DNA of 64,000 nucleotides from CBDDFS01 sp965227255 (GTDB taxonomy: Bacteria > Bacteroidota > Bacteroidia > Flavobacteriales_E > Vicingaceae). The position numbers were made by a program, and so were the translations under genes. The stretch lies in assembly GCA_965227255.1 (NCBI GenBank), contig CBDDFS010000007.1:1-64000 (forward strand), read 5' to 3'. Under the pieces are notes generated by a model. The model searched no databases and was not told the DNA's origin. It was given only the letters and a program-made list of their open reading frames with translations. Positions 9,452 through 18,385 of this stretch are shown piece after piece. Positions within the stretch are counted from its first letter, which is position 1; every line of letters begins with the position of its first letter.

Positions 9452-10582
9452 TCAGGTATTTATCACTTCCTGGAATACTTCCCATAATTTGTCGGCACTT
9501 TTATCCCAGTCAAACTTCTCACTTTGAGTTTTTGCATTTCGTATGAGTCGATTTCTCAAGCTTTCATTCGAATACATTTCTTCCATTTTATCCGCTATAT
9601 CCTTTGGATCAATTGGATTGGCATAAATTGCGGCATCACCACCTATTTCCGGCATACAAGAGGTATTTGAGGTGATGACCGGAATTCCGGAAGACATCGC
9701 TTCTACCATGGGCAATCCAAAGCCCTCCAATACGGATACATACGTGAGAGCCAGTGCGCTGGCCATGATTCTTTTGACTTCATTGTCATCATTAATCCGA
9801 TCTGTCAGAACAATGTCTTTCCTTACATCTGAATGCTCAACAGTCTTAACCAGGTCTTTGGCTTCAGGTAAAATTCTTCCTACAATAAGTAGCTTCATAT
9901 CAGAACCGGTATTCTTTTTGAATATTTCGAATCCCTGAACCATCCTGACAAGATTTTTGCGCTGATACAAACCTCCGACGAATACAAAAAAGTCCTTGCC
10001 CTCACTGTACCTATTCCTGACTTCTAATTTTACTTCTTCTTCCACGGGATGGAAACCCGGTCTGCATGCATTGTAGATTACCTCAATCTTATCATCCGGC
10101 ACTTTCAAAAGTCGTTTAAGAGCCCCTTTCGTATACTCAGAAACTGCCACTATCTTATCTGTATTCAAAACCAGATCCGGCGTTCTTTTGGCATAAAAAT
10201 TTCGGAGAATGTTGCTGAAGTTGCCTGGATTAGAAATGTAATTTATATCGTGTATCGTGGTAACCGTCTTGCACACCGGATCGGTCATTGCGATGTTATC
10301 GGGTGAAAAAAAGAGATCGGGCTGAATTTTCTTTAAAGCTCTTTTTATAGCGATATCAAACCAATAAGAAATAAGTACCACATGCCTGGTAGGTGGTGGG
10401 ATAACAATGGCCTTGACATTTTCCGCATAGATGAAGTCTGGATCATACTTTCGATCGAAAAGGAAATAGAATTCCACATCCGGATGCTTCTTCACCATTC
10501 TACTCATTAATTCATGAGTATACCAACCAATACCTTCCAGTTTGTTACGAATCAGCAAGCGGGTGTTGACAGCGATTTTCAA
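9452..10582 (-). CDS. GT4-family glycosyltransferase (group 1)
   Basis: A 376-residue retaining glycosyltransferase of the GT-B fold. The N-terminal domain begins KIAVNTRLL and GIGWYTHELM, the usual glycine-rich donor/acceptor cleft. The C-terminal domain has FVFVGGLYQRKNL and the EX7E motif inside EGFGLPMVEAMSSGIPVITS. It lacks a signal or membrane segment, so it is presumably cytoplasmic or peripheral, adding a sugar to a lipid-linked glycan. The start is TTG at 10582, preferred because no ATG lies nearby in frame. It precedes rnhB and lies about 1 kb from the flippase/Wzz/ligase group on the other strand. Confidence 0.88.
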   Translation of the reverse strand: MKIAVNTRLLIRNKLEGIGWYTHELMSRMVKKHPDVEFYFLFDRKYDPDFIYAENVKAIVIPPPTRHVVLISYWFDIAIKRALKKIQPDLFFSPDNIAMTDPVCKTVTTIHDINYISNPGNFSNILRNFYAKRTPDLVLNTDKIVAVSEYTKGALKRLLKVPDDKIEVIYNACRPGFHPVEEEVKLEVRNRYSEGKDFFVFVGGLYQRKNLVRMVQGFEIFKKNTGSDMKLLIVGRILPEAKDLVKTVEHSDVRKDIVLTDRINDDNEVKRIMASALALTYVSVLEGFGLPMVEAMSSGIPVITSNTSCMPEIGGDAAIYANPIDPKDIADKMEEMYSNESLRNRLIRNAKTQSEKFDWDKSADKLWEVFQEVINT

Positions 10583-10619
10583 TCTATGCTCGGCGAGATA
10601 AAACTAATTTGAAGTGAAA

Positions 10620-10829
10620 CTACATATATGGCTTCAGAAGAACAAGAATTCCGAAAACTATTGGTACAGCAGTATATGCAATGAGGTGAATTGTCTCTCC
10701 CCTTTTCTGGCCATAAAACTTCTTCATAGCCTCCAGTTTACTGAATTTCTCAGGTGATTTGATGCGCAGATAATGAGTCCAGATACCAAATGTGATTAGT
10801 CCCAGTCCCAGGAAGAGGTTGAATGTCAT
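10620..10829 (-). CDS. small two-TM membrane protein
   Basis: A 69-residue protein with two hydrophobic segments, LFLGLGLITFGIWTHYL (about residues 5-21) and LIAYTAVPIVFGILVLL (about 49-65). A basic loop (KFSKLEAMKKFYGQKRG) joins them. Small proteins of this kind are common next to unrelated genes in Bacteroidota; I recognise no named family. It may be co-transcribed with the glycosyltransferase, which starts 37 bp downstream. An 8-bp tandem repeat lies immediately upstream of its start. Confidence 0.65.
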   Translation of the reverse strand: MTFNLFLGLGLITFGIWTHYLRIKSPEKFSKLEAMKKFYGQKRGETIHLIAYTAVPIVFGILVLLKPYM

Positions 10830-10841
10830 TCGTATACTCTG

Positions 10842-10873
10842 TTGGTTTATTGGTTTATTGGTTTATTGATTCA
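10842..10873. repeat. 8-bp tandem repeat (TTGGTTTA x3 plus a degenerate copy)
   Basis: Three perfect consecutive copies of TTGGTTTA are followed by TTGATTCA and then TTGATGAG. The repeat lies in the 57-bp gap between the small membrane-protein gene (start 10829) and the dihydrofolate-reductase-like gene (stop 10887), in the position of the former's promoter. Confidence 0.85.
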
Positions 10874-10886
10874 TTGATGAGAATTG

Positions 10887-11429
10887 TTATTCCGAAACCA
10901 ATTTACGATAAGTCAAATTTACCACACCCGTCTCAAAACTTTTACTTTCCAGCAATTCAAATTTTGATTCAAAACTACCTTCCGGAAATAATCTCTTACC
11001 CCGGCCCAGTAGACGTGGAATTATTGTCAGGAGCATTTCATCAATGGATGCTTCATTAAGAAATCCTTGAATAACAGGGCCACCACCTACGATCCAAACA
11101 CCTTTATTTGAAGCAGACCTGATTTTATCTATTTTGGATTTATCTATCGAATTCATGACCTCAGTATTTTCGGTTGTAACCTGATAGTTCTTATTCGAGG
11201 TAATTACGAAGCATTTTGAATCCGAATATGGCCAATCAACACCGAAACCAAGAATCTCTTCATATGTTGTTCGTCCCAGGACAACGACATCAATTCCGGA
11301 GTAGAAATTTGCATATCCATAGTCTTCTCCTTCTATCTGTGGCAGCTCATACAGCCAGTCAAGAGAATTATTTTCACGCGCAATGTATCCGTCGATTGTA
11401 GTGGCGATGTATAGTTTTATTCGGCTCAT
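10887..11429 (-). CDS. dihydrofolate reductase family protein (RibD C-terminal-like)
   Basis: A 180-residue member of the RibD-C/DHFR-like superfamily (YyaP/YwjB-type). It starts with the characteristic IKLYIATTIDGYIAR strand, followed by DVVVLGRTTYEEIL, which carries the GRxTYE nucleotide-binding motif. Later it has KGVWIVGGGPVIQGFL, the conserved VGGG cofactor loop, and LTIIPRLLGRGKRLF. The family reduces pterin- or flavin-precursor-like substrates with NADPH, but the substrate of this subgroup is unknown. It is a single-gene unit. Its start lies about 140 bp from the divergent flippase gene. Confidence 0.85.
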   Translation of the reverse strand: MSRIKLYIATTIDGYIARENNSLDWLYELPQIEGEDYGYANFYSGIDVVVLGRTTYEEILGFGVDWPYSDSKCFVITSNKNYQVTTENTEVMNSIDKSKIDKIRSASNKGVWIVGGGPVIQGFLNEASIDEMLLTIIPRLLGRGKRLFPEGSFESKFELLESKSFETGVVNLTYRKLVSE

Positions 11430-11567
11430 TCAGTTGGATTTTGAAATGGAATTAAATTTAAACCAATAATTTTCACTTCTGTCTGACGTTATCTCAAGGT
11501 CTCTCAGCGATGACAACATTCCATAAAAATTCTACATTTAAAGGCTTATAGAGCAACCATAGCGACC

Positions 11568-13025
11568 GTGCAAAGAAAATTTATTTTCAATCTGTTTCTT
11601 CTCGTTTTCCTCAACTTATTGGTCAAGCCATTCTATATTCTTGGTATAGATACGGAAGTGCTGGAACGAGTTGGGCAAAGTGAATATGGTATTTACTTTG
11701 CTTTATTGAACCTCGCTTTTATGTTCAATATTTTCATGGACATGGGCATTGTAAACTTTAACACAAGCAACATTGCCAAAAATGAGCAGCTGGTCAGCAA
11801 GCATTTTTCGTCCATATTTTCAATTCGCCTGATTCTGTCATTTTTCTATTTCACTCTTTGCATTATGGCAGCCGTCTTTTTGGCTTACAACGAAATGCAA
11901 ATTGCACTTCTCATTCCAATTTGCATCAATCAGATACTCGTTGCATTCATTCTTTATGTTCGTTCTAATCTCGCCGGATTGCAACTATTTGAAAAAGACA
12001 GTATCATTTCCATAACGGATCGTTTGATACTGATCATTCTTTGTTCACTTATTTTCTGGTCTGACTTATTTGACATGGAAATGGGTATTTCACTTTTCAT
12101 TTACCTCCAGACCTTTGCCTATGCTGTGACACTAATTCTTTCTCTCGTCCTGCTCAAACCCAAACTCAATCAAATTAAAATACAGTTCAATCTGCCATTT
12201 AATGTGGTTGTATTAAAGAAAAGCTTTCCATACGCCTTACTCACATTACTCATGGGTTTTTATTATCGAGTCGATGCCGTCATGCTTGAAAGGATCCTGC
12301 CTAATGGTGCATATGAAGCGGGAGTCTATGCTCAGGCATATCGCTTCTATGAAGCCGGAAATATGCTTGCGTATTTGTTTGGGGCCCTGTTGTTCCCCAT
12401 GTTTTCCAAATTGATCGGAGAGAAAAAAAGTGTGGACGAATTGCTGAATTTGTCATTCCGTTTATTGACGGTCTTTGCAATAATAGCAGGTATTACCGGT
12501 TACTTCTACTCAGCAGAAATCATGAAGCTCCGATTCAGCAGCGAAATTTATTCTTCCTCTTCAGCTTTCAAATATCTCATGATAGGATTTATGGGTATTG
12601 CCGGAACTTATGTATTCGGTGCTTTGCTGACGGCCAATGAAAATCTGAAGGAACTCAATATAATGGCTACAACAGGCGTTATCCTGAATGTAATTTTAAA
12701 CCTGATTTTAATTCCGAAATACAAAGGGATGGGAGCAGCCATAGCCAGCATGATAACCCAATTAAGCATGGCCATTTTTCAGATCATTCTCGTGTACAGA
12801 AAGCTTGGGACCTGGCCAGGATGGATGACAAGTCTAAAAATTGCTCTATTCATTGCTCTGGGCATTTTTCTGTCCGGTTGGTTAAGCAACCTGATCGATT
12901 CAAGACTTATTCAAATTGTTGTGCTTGGGATTGGAATGATTCTTTTCGCATTTATAATTCAGATTCTTTCAATCAGGAACGTGATGTCTTATATGAGATT
13001 GGTCAGGCAGTATAAATCGAATTAA
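11568..13025 (+). CDS. polysaccharide flippase (Wzx-like, MOP superfamily)
   Basis: A 485-residue integral membrane protein with about 12-14 hydrophobic segments and no soluble domain, as expected for O-antigen/capsule flippases. Family features include the N-terminal LFLLVFLNLLVKPFYILG, GQSEYGIYFALLNLAF (YG motif of Wzx proteins) and LPNGAYEAGVYAQAYRFYEAGNMLAYLFGALLFPMF spread over the middle. It would move lipid-linked glycan repeats across the inner membrane. The start is GTG at 11568; the N-terminal sequence fits this choice and no ATG precedes it. It heads a three-gene run with the chain-length protein and the ligase. Confidence 0.85.
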   Translation: MQRKFIFNLFLLVFLNLLVKPFYILGIDTEVLERVGQSEYGIYFALLNLAFMFNIFMDMGIVNFNTSNIAKNEQLVSKHFSSIFSIRLILSFFYFTLCIMAAVFLAYNEMQIALLIPICINQILVAFILYVRSNLAGLQLFEKDSIISITDRLILIILCSLIFWSDLFDMEMGISLFIYLQTFAYAVTLILSLVLLKPKLNQIKIQFNLPFNVVVLKKSFPYALLTLLMGFYYRVDAVMLERILPNGAYEAGVYAQAYRFYEAGNMLAYLFGALLFPMFSKLIGEKKSVDELLNLSFRLLTVFAIIAGITGYFYSAEIMKLRFSSEIYSSSSAFKYLMIGFMGIAGTYVFGALLTANENLKELNIMATTGVILNVILNLILIPKYKGMGAAIASMITQLSMAIFQIILVYRKLGTWPGWMTSLKIALFIALGIFLSGWLSNLIDSRLIQIVVLGIGMILFAFIIQILSIRNVMSYMRLVRQYKSN

Positions 13026-13083
13026 TCTGAGAAACAATAAGCTATCCAGCATAATAAGCCTAATTTCGCCCACTCAAAAAAAG

Positions 13084-13091
13084 TATTTTTG
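13084..13091 (+). promoter_or_regulatory. putative -7 promoter element (TATTTTTG)
   Basis: A perfect TAnnTTTG 22 nt before the ATG of the chain-length gene, in an 88-bp gap after the flippase. A clear -33 TTG is missing, so this may be a secondary promoter or chance. Confidence 0.35.
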
Positions 13092-13113
13092 ACGCGCTTT
13101 AAAGATTTGACAG

Positions 13114-14166
13114 ATGGAGAATAAAGAAAACTCGAATTTTAATATGTCATCCACAGGAATCATCGTATTCCTCTATGAATACAGGAAAATATTCATCGCG
13201 GTGATGTTTTTAGCTGCCGTTGTTTCTTCAGCAATCTCACTGATGATAGAAGAAAAGTTTAAATCGTCGGTCATCCTCTTTCCGACTACGACAAACTCAA
13301 TCTCAAAAGCCCTGATCGCCGATAACTTCGGAGGGAAAGATGATATTCTTGAGCTGGGAGAAGAAGAACAAGCGGAACAAATGCTTCAGATTTTGAATTC
13401 GGATGAGATCCGCGATAGCATTGTAAAGAAATATGATCTGATGACACACTACGACATCGATCCGGATGACAAATTCAAGAATACGAAGCTATTCAGAGAA
13501 TACACCTCCAACATATCTTTCCGAAGAACAGAATATATGTCGGTTGAGATTGAAGTACTTGACAAAGACAAATTCATGGCACGAGATATTGCCAATGATA
13601 TTGCCAACCTTCATGATTACGTGAAGAACAGGATGCAAAAAGAGATTGCAATCGAAGCCCTGAAGATCGTTGAAGATGAGTACAACTACATGATGGCTTA
13701 CATGCAGGAACTTGAAGACAGCCTGAATGTAATTCGTGCCATGGGTGTGCATGACCCTGAATCACAAGCTGAAGTTCTTACACAGGAATTGGCCATTGCA
13801 ACCAGAATGGGAAATTCCAAGGCTGTGGACAAGATTCAGGAAAGACTTGACATCCTTTCCAAGTATGGTGGTATTTATGTATCGATTCGTGACAATTTCG
13901 AATGGGATCGTAAGCAACTTAGTTATATCAAGACGAAATATGCTGAAGCTAAGATCGATGCTGAAAAGAGTCTTGATCACAAATTTGTTGTTAACTGGGC
14001 CGTTCCGGCTGAAAAGAAGAGTTATCCAATCCGATGGTTGATTGTCGTAACTTCTACTATTGGAGCTTTCCTTCTTTCCATATTCCTGGTTATCACATTC
14101 CAGAGTATCAAATCTCTTCGCTTGAGAGATCGTGCTGCAAAGGCAGTACAATCATCGAAAGAATAG
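13114..14166 (+). CDS. Wzz-like polysaccharide chain-length determinant
   Basis: A 350-residue polysaccharide co-polymerase. It has one N-terminal membrane segment (IFIAVMFLAAVVSSAISLMI, about residues 27-47), a long periplasmic helical region with coiled-coil character (VEDEYNYMMAYMQELEDSLN), and a second membrane segment near the C-terminus (LIVVTSTIGAFLLSIFLVI) preceded by AEKKSYPIRW. There is no cytoplasmic tyrosine-kinase domain, so it is Wzz-type and not Wzc-type. It controls the chain length of the polymer made by the neighbouring Wzy/ligase protein. The next gene starts 6 bp downstream. Confidence 0.85.
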   Translation: MENKENSNFNMSSTGIIVFLYEYRKIFIAVMFLAAVVSSAISLMIEEKFKSSVILFPTTTNSISKALIADNFGGKDDILELGEEEQAEQMLQILNSDEIRDSIVKKYDLMTHYDIDPDDKFKNTKLFREYTSNISFRRTEYMSVEIEVLDKDKFMARDIANDIANLHDYVKNRMQKEIAIEALKIVEDEYNYMMAYMQELEDSLNVIRAMGVHDPESQAEVLTQELAIATRMGNSKAVDKIQERLDILSKYGGIYVSIRDNFEWDRKQLSYIKTKYAEAKIDAEKSLDHKFVVNWAVPAEKKSYPIRWLIVVTSTIGAFLLSIFLVITFQSIKSLRLRDRAAKAVQSSKE

Positions 14167-14172
14167 ACTGCT

Positions 14173-15609
14173 TTGTTGTCCAAACTCGAAATACGCTGGA
14201 TTTGGGCCCTTTCACTGCTCTTTATTGCAGTGAATGGTGTTCTCCTGTATTTTGAATTCTATTGGTTCAGTGTTCTGCCTTTGGCCCTGGCCATTCTCTT
14301 GATGTCTTTCATTTCCTTTGAAAAGACATTTTACTTTCTTGTTTTCTTCGCTCCCTTATCGCTGAATCTGGAGAATCTGGATTTCGGAGGCATAGGAATG
14401 TACCTCCCCACTGAGCCTGTACTCTTCCTTCTGATGCTGATATTTTTCATCAGAATGTTCCTGAATTTTGATTACGATAAGAAAGTGCTTCTTCATCCTA
14501 TAACATTGGCCATAATCTTTCAGGTATTCTGGCTCATTGTATGCACTTTTACCAGCGTCAGACCCATCGTATCATTGAAATTTGTTCTTGCCAGAGTCTG
14601 GTTTCTCGTGACCTTCTACTTCATAGCCATTCAGATCTTTCGTAATCCCGATAAGATCCGCCAATATTTCTGGATGTACATCATTCCACTGACGGGAGTT
14701 ATCATCTATACAGTTATCCGCCATTCAACACAGGGCTTTGATGACAAACCTTCGCACTTTGTCATGAAGCCATTCTTCAAAGATCATACTTCATATGGTG
14801 CTGTTCTGGCCATGTTATTTCCTATTGTGATCTACCTGATCTATTACTATGAAAAATTCTCTACGAAGTTCTACGCAGCCATTCTTTTGTTCATTTACAC
14901 AGTTGGTCTGATCTTTTCATATACCAGAGCAGCCTGGGTGAGTCTGGCCGGTGGTGCCGTTCTATGGGCCATCTATAAATTAAAGATCAGATTCAGTTAT
15001 ATTGCGCTATTTGCTGTATTGGGTGGTGGACTTCTTTATGCTTCCTGGGACCAGATCATTATGAAGCTCGAAAAAAACAGAGAAGAATCCTCGAGTGATT
15101 TCTCCGAACATATATCTTCTGCCACGAACATTTCTTCGGATGCCTCCAATCTTGAAAGAATCAATCGATGGGAATCGGCATTTAAAATGTTCGAAGAACG
15201 ACCTGTCTTTGGATGGGGACCGGGAACCTATGCCTTTGAATATGCTCCATTCCAGCATTCGCAAAGTCTCACCATCATCAGTACAAATGCAGGAAAGCTG
15301 GGTAATGCCCATAGTGAATACATTGGACCTCTGGCTGAAAGCGGCGTACTGGGATCATTATCTTTTATAATTCTGGTTGCCATGGTCTTTTTTCATGGCT
15401 CAAAAGTTTACCATCGATTAAAACCCGGTAAAGACAAGGCTCTTGTTTTGGCCGTAATTATAGGCTTCAGCACCTATGCTGCGCATGGCTTGTTGAATAA
15501 CTACCTCGATACAGATAAAGCCTCTGCCCTATTTTGGGGCTTCGTGGGTGTGATCGTTGCCTACGATGTATATAAAAGGGAATTATTCAGTAAAACGGAT
15601 ACTGAGTAA
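14173..15609 (+). CDS. O-antigen ligase/polymerase family protein (Wzy/WaaL-like)
   Basis: A 478-residue protein with about 11-12 membrane segments and one large periplasmic loop (about residues 290-400). Conserved segments include LIFSYTRAAWVSLAGG, RPVFGWGPGTYAFEY and NAHSEYIGPLAESGVLG, the last being the H-containing motif of the O-antigen ligase (PF04932) family. The protein polymerises or ligates lipid-linked glycans on the periplasmic side. Whether it acts as polymerase or ligase cannot be told from sequence. The start is TTG at 14173 (TTG at 14176 also possible), just 6 bp after the Wzz-like gene. Its last 27 bp overlap the convergent phosphatase gene. Confidence 0.85.
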   Translation: MLSKLEIRWIWALSLLFIAVNGVLLYFEFYWFSVLPLALAILLMSFISFEKTFYFLVFFAPLSLNLENLDFGGIGMYLPTEPVLFLLMLIFFIRMFLNFDYDKKVLLHPITLAIIFQVFWLIVCTFTSVRPIVSLKFVLARVWFLVTFYFIAIQIFRNPDKIRQYFWMYIIPLTGVIIYTVIRHSTQGFDDKPSHFVMKPFFKDHTSYGAVLAMLFPIVIYLIYYYEKFSTKFYAAILLFIYTVGLIFSYTRAAWVSLAGGAVLWAIYKLKIRFSYIALFAVLGGGLLYASWDQIIMKLEKNREESSSDFSEHISSATNISSDASNLERINRWESAFKMFEERPVFGWGPGTYAFEYAPFQHSQSLTIISTNAGKLGNAHSEYIGPLAESGVLGSLSFIILVAMVFFHGSKVYHRLKPGKDKALVLAVIIGFSTYAAHGLLNNYLDTDKASALFWGFVGVIVAYDVYKRELFSKTDTE

Positions 15610-16809
15610 GGCCAGGTCGTCGGGATAATCCAGTTTGCCTTTAAATTGATCCAGAGATTTCAGGATTGAATCAACCAGTACTTTAGATTTCTTACCTCTT
15701 TTTGTCGGAATGATCTCCATAAGATTTGAGGTACCGTATTCTACTTTGTTTTCATTTTCAACCTCGCAGACTCCATCTGTAAAACAGATCATAACATCGT
15801 CTTTTGAAACTTTCTGTTTTCCGATATTCAGATGCGGTAATTCCTCAAATGCTCCAAGTACGGGACTTCCTTTTTTGAGTTCAAGCATCTTTCCTTTGTG
15901 GCAAAATAAAGCAGGTTGATGACCTGAATTCACGTAGGTCAGTTCTTTCTTTTTGTGATTGTACACAGCTATGAATGCCGTTATAAATTTTTCTCCCTGT
16001 GCATTGGATGCAACGCGATCGTTCAAAGAAGTTGCAATATTCTTAAGATCTTTATCATTCTCAAGCAGGGCATGCATCATGGCTTGAAAATTCGACATAA
16101 GCATGGCTGCTGAAATTCCTTTCCCCGACACATCGGCGATACAGAAAACCGTATGTTTTTCACTGATCTGAAAGAAGTCATAATAATCACCCCCTACCAC
16201 CTGATGAGGTTTGTACAGAGCAAATATGTCAAGGTCCTTTCTTTCAGGAATCTGTTTTGGAATCAACATATCCTGCATTCTTGACGCCAGCTCAAGCTCT
16301 TTTTGAAGTGCAGCTTTCTCTATGCTCTCGTCGAATAACCTTCTGTTTTCCTGTGCAACAACGATGAGATTAGTCAAAGTTTGAATAAATGGAAGGTGTC
16401 TGATAATCGGACTAACCTCTATCTTCTCTCCGTCAAAGTCTCCAAGTAACAAGAAGGCCAAAGGTTTGGCTTTGTGAATAATTGGAATGACCACATCATA
16501 ATTGGAAATTACAGGATGCTCAGAGTCATTCAATACTGTGATCCTTTCCATTTCCAGAAGGTCTGGTATAAAGTCGCTTACCTTATGCTTCTTTTCACTT
16601 ACATTTATGTTGATACCCCATCCGTTATAATCACTCAAAAGTGTAACCTTTCCAAGACTCAATTTTTCAATCAGGATGTCTTTGTAGTGATTATATAAAT
16701 CCTTGTCGTGCTCGAGATTGTTAATAGCATTCGACACTTCAAGAAGCGTGTTCAGTTTGAAATTTCTTTCCCGAAGTTTCCTGCTCGCTCTATCGTCGGC
16801 AGTCTTCAT
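15583..16809 (-). CDS. SpoIIE-type PP2C serine phosphatase with N-terminal GAF-like region
   Basis: A 408-residue protein. The first roughly 180 residues resemble a GAF sensor region and end in a helical linker (EKAALQKELELASRMQDMLIP), typical of RsbU-like phosphatases. The C-terminal half is a SpoIIE/PPM domain: GGDYYDFF, FCIADVSGKGISAAMLMSNF, LTYVNSGHQPALF and MICFTDGVCEVEN, with the metal-binding Asp residues present. Such proteins dephosphorylate anti-sigma-factor antagonists; the partner is not in this window. The ATG overlaps the stop of the lpxD-like gene by 4 nt, so the two are translationally coupled. The 3' end overlaps the convergent polysaccharide ligase gene. Confidence 0.88.
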   Translation of the reverse strand: MKTADDRASRKLRERNFKLNTLLEVSNAINNLEHDKDLYNHYKDILIEKLSLGKVTLLSDYNGWGININVSEKKHKVSDFIPDLLEMERITVLNDSEHPVISNYDVVIPIIHKAKPLAFLLLGDFDGEKIEVSPIIRHLPFIQTLTNLIVVAQENRRLFDESIEKAALQKELELASRMQDMLIPKQIPERKDLDIFALYKPHQVVGGDYYDFFQISEKHTVFCIADVSGKGISAAMLMSNFQAMMHALLENDKDLKNIATSLNDRVASNAQGEKFITAFIAVYNHKKKELTYVNSGHQPALFCHKGKMLELKKGSPVLGAFEELPHLNIGKQKVSKDDVMICFTDGVCEVENENKVEYGTSNLMEIIPTKRGKKSKVLVDSILKSLDQFKGKLDYPDDLALLSIRFTE

Positions 16810-17747
16810 GATTCACTTTTTCTGATGAATTCAAGAATATCCGGAATGCGTTTTTGAAGGGCCATCTCCCGCATCTTCTTTTTGGCTTCTTCTGCCGGAG
16901 TTCCGAAATATACCGTGTCGGCTTCTAGCGATTTGTTCACTCCCGTTTGTGCCAGCAGAACAACATTATCTCCAATAGATATTCCGCTCGCCACACCGAC
17001 TTGACCCCACATGGTAACATTATTTCCCACTGTGACACAACCTGCAATTCCAACCTGAGATGCAATCAGACATTTTTCACCCAACGTCGTGTCATGTGCG
17101 ATCTGAACCATGTTATCGATCTTCGTACCTTTTCCAATAATCGTATCGGCGGTTACTCCTTTATCAATGGTACAACTTGCACCGATCTCAACATCGTCTT
17201 CTACAATCAGACGGCCACAGGTCAATAGAGGATCGAATCCGCTCTCTTTCTTTTTGTAATAAAAGGCATGAGAACCTAGGACGGTATTGGCGTGAACAAT
17301 GACATTCTTTCCGATCTCTACATCATCATAAATTGAGACGTTGGCGTGGATCACGGCACCATCGTGTATTACCACATTTGATCCAATGGAGGCACTTTCA
17401 TGTATTTTGGCGCTGGAAGAAATCACAGTATTCTCACCCAACTTTTTACCATTGAACTCACGGCTAAAATAATGGCGGATTATTTTATTGAAATCGTCAA
17501 AAGGTTTTTCTGAAACCAATAGTGCCTTTCCTTCCGGAATGTCAACTTCTTTATTAATTAGAACGAAAGTTGCTGCTGAGTTCAGCGCTTTATCGTAATA
17601 CTTAGGATGATCTACAAAAACAAGTTCACCTTCTTCAATTCTGTGTATCTCATTCAATCCAAGAACGGGCATGTTTTCATCTCCCAGTACTTTAGCTCCT
17701 GTGATGGAAGCCAATTCAGATAGAAGGACTTGTTTTTCGAATCGCAT
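16806..17747 (-). CDS. divergent LpxD paralogue (left-handed beta-helix acyltransferase)
   Basis: A 313-residue protein with the LpxD layout: an N-terminal UDP-binding-like domain (LLSELASITGAKVLGDE) and a hexapeptide-repeat beta-helix from about residue 100 (ASIGSNVVIHDGAVIH and following). The catalytic-type His is present in QIAHDTTLGEKC, but the usual IAHN is IAHD. The LpxD block GGDGFGF is replaced by GSHAFYYKKK. It is 36 residues shorter than the canonical LpxD of this window. The changes suggest a different acyl donor or sugar, or a regulatory role. Its ATG overlaps the efp stop by one base, and its stop overlaps the phosphatase start. Confidence 0.8.
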   Translation of the reverse strand: MRFEKQVLLSELASITGAKVLGDENMPVLGLNEIHRIEEGELVFVDHPKYYDKALNSAATFVLINKEVDIPEGKALLVSEKPFDDFNKIIRHYFSREFNGKKLGENTVISSSAKIHESASIGSNVVIHDGAVIHANVSIYDDVEIGKNVIVHANTVLGSHAFYYKKKESGFDPLLTCGRLIVEDDVEIGASCTIDKGVTADTIIGKGTKIDNMVQIAHDTTLGEKCLIASQVGIAGCVTVGNNVTMWGQVGVASGISIGDNVVLLAQTGVNKSLEADTVYFGTPAEEAKKKMREMALQKRIPDILEFIRKSES

Positions 17748-18310
17748 TATTTAACTCTTTCAGAGTAGGCTCCTGAACGTGTATCAATTTTAATCTTTTC
17801 ACCCTCGTTGATGAATAAAGGAACATTTACTTCTGCACCCGTCTCTACTTTTGCAGGTTTCAGAGTATTTGTCGCTGTATCCCCTTTTATTCCGGGTTCT
17901 GTGTAGGTTACTTCCAACTCAACAAAAGGCGGAAGTTCACATGATATCGGCATGTCTTCATCGGCGAAAACCAGGATATTCACATTGTTTCCTTCCTTTA
18001 AGAACTGAGGTGCATTGATCAAATGCTCTTCGATTGTCAATTGCTCAAAGGTATTTTGGTCCATGAAGTGATAACCCATGTCATCACTATACAAAAACTG
18101 ATACTCACGATTTTCAATTCTTACTGTTTCAACTTTCACACCCGCTGTGAAGGTGTTGTCGATCACCCTTCCCGTCTTAATGTTTTTAAGTTTAGTCCGA
18201 ACGAAAGCCGGTCCTTTACCCGGTTTCACATGTTGAAATTCAGTAATAGTGTACAGATCGTTATTGTATTTAATACAAAGTCCGTTCTTAAAATCTGCTG
18301 TAGAGGCCAT
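17747..18310 (-). CDS. efp: elongation factor P
   Basis: EF-P (187 residues) relieves ribosome stalling at polyproline stretches. The protein has the KOW-like domain I with the modification loop FQHVKPGKGPAFVRTKL; the lysine at the tip (PGKG) is the residue modified in many bacteria. Domains II and III follow (RTVRIEN..., then KGDTATNTLKPAKVETGAEV and INEGEKIKIDTRSGAYSERV, the latter being the C-terminal EF-P signature). The start is ATG at 18310. It is the first gene of an efp / lpxD-paralogue / SpoIIE-phosphatase run joined by overlapping stop and start codons. Confidence 0.96.
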   Translation of the reverse strand: MASTADFKNGLCIKYNNDLYTITEFQHVKPGKGPAFVRTKLKNIKTGRVIDNTFTAGVKVETVRIENREYQFLYSDDMGYHFMDQNTFEQLTIEEHLINAPQFLKEGNNVNILVFADEDMPISCELPPFVELEVTYTEPGIKGDTATNTLKPAKVETGAEVNVPLFINEGEKIKIDTRSGAYSERVK

Positions 18311-18329
18311 AAAGTAATTTAATGTGGTT

Positions 18330-18337
18330 CAAATCTA
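18330..18337 (-). promoter_or_regulatory. putative -7 promoter element of efp (TAGATTTG)
   Basis: TAGATTTG on the minus strand is a perfect TAnnTTTG, 19 nt before the efp ATG in a 75-bp gap. No obvious -33 TTG lies at 19-21 nt. Confidence 0.45.
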
Positions 18338-18385
18338 ATATTTATTAGTTGACAGTTGACCGTAATATATTGTCCGTCAAAAGAC

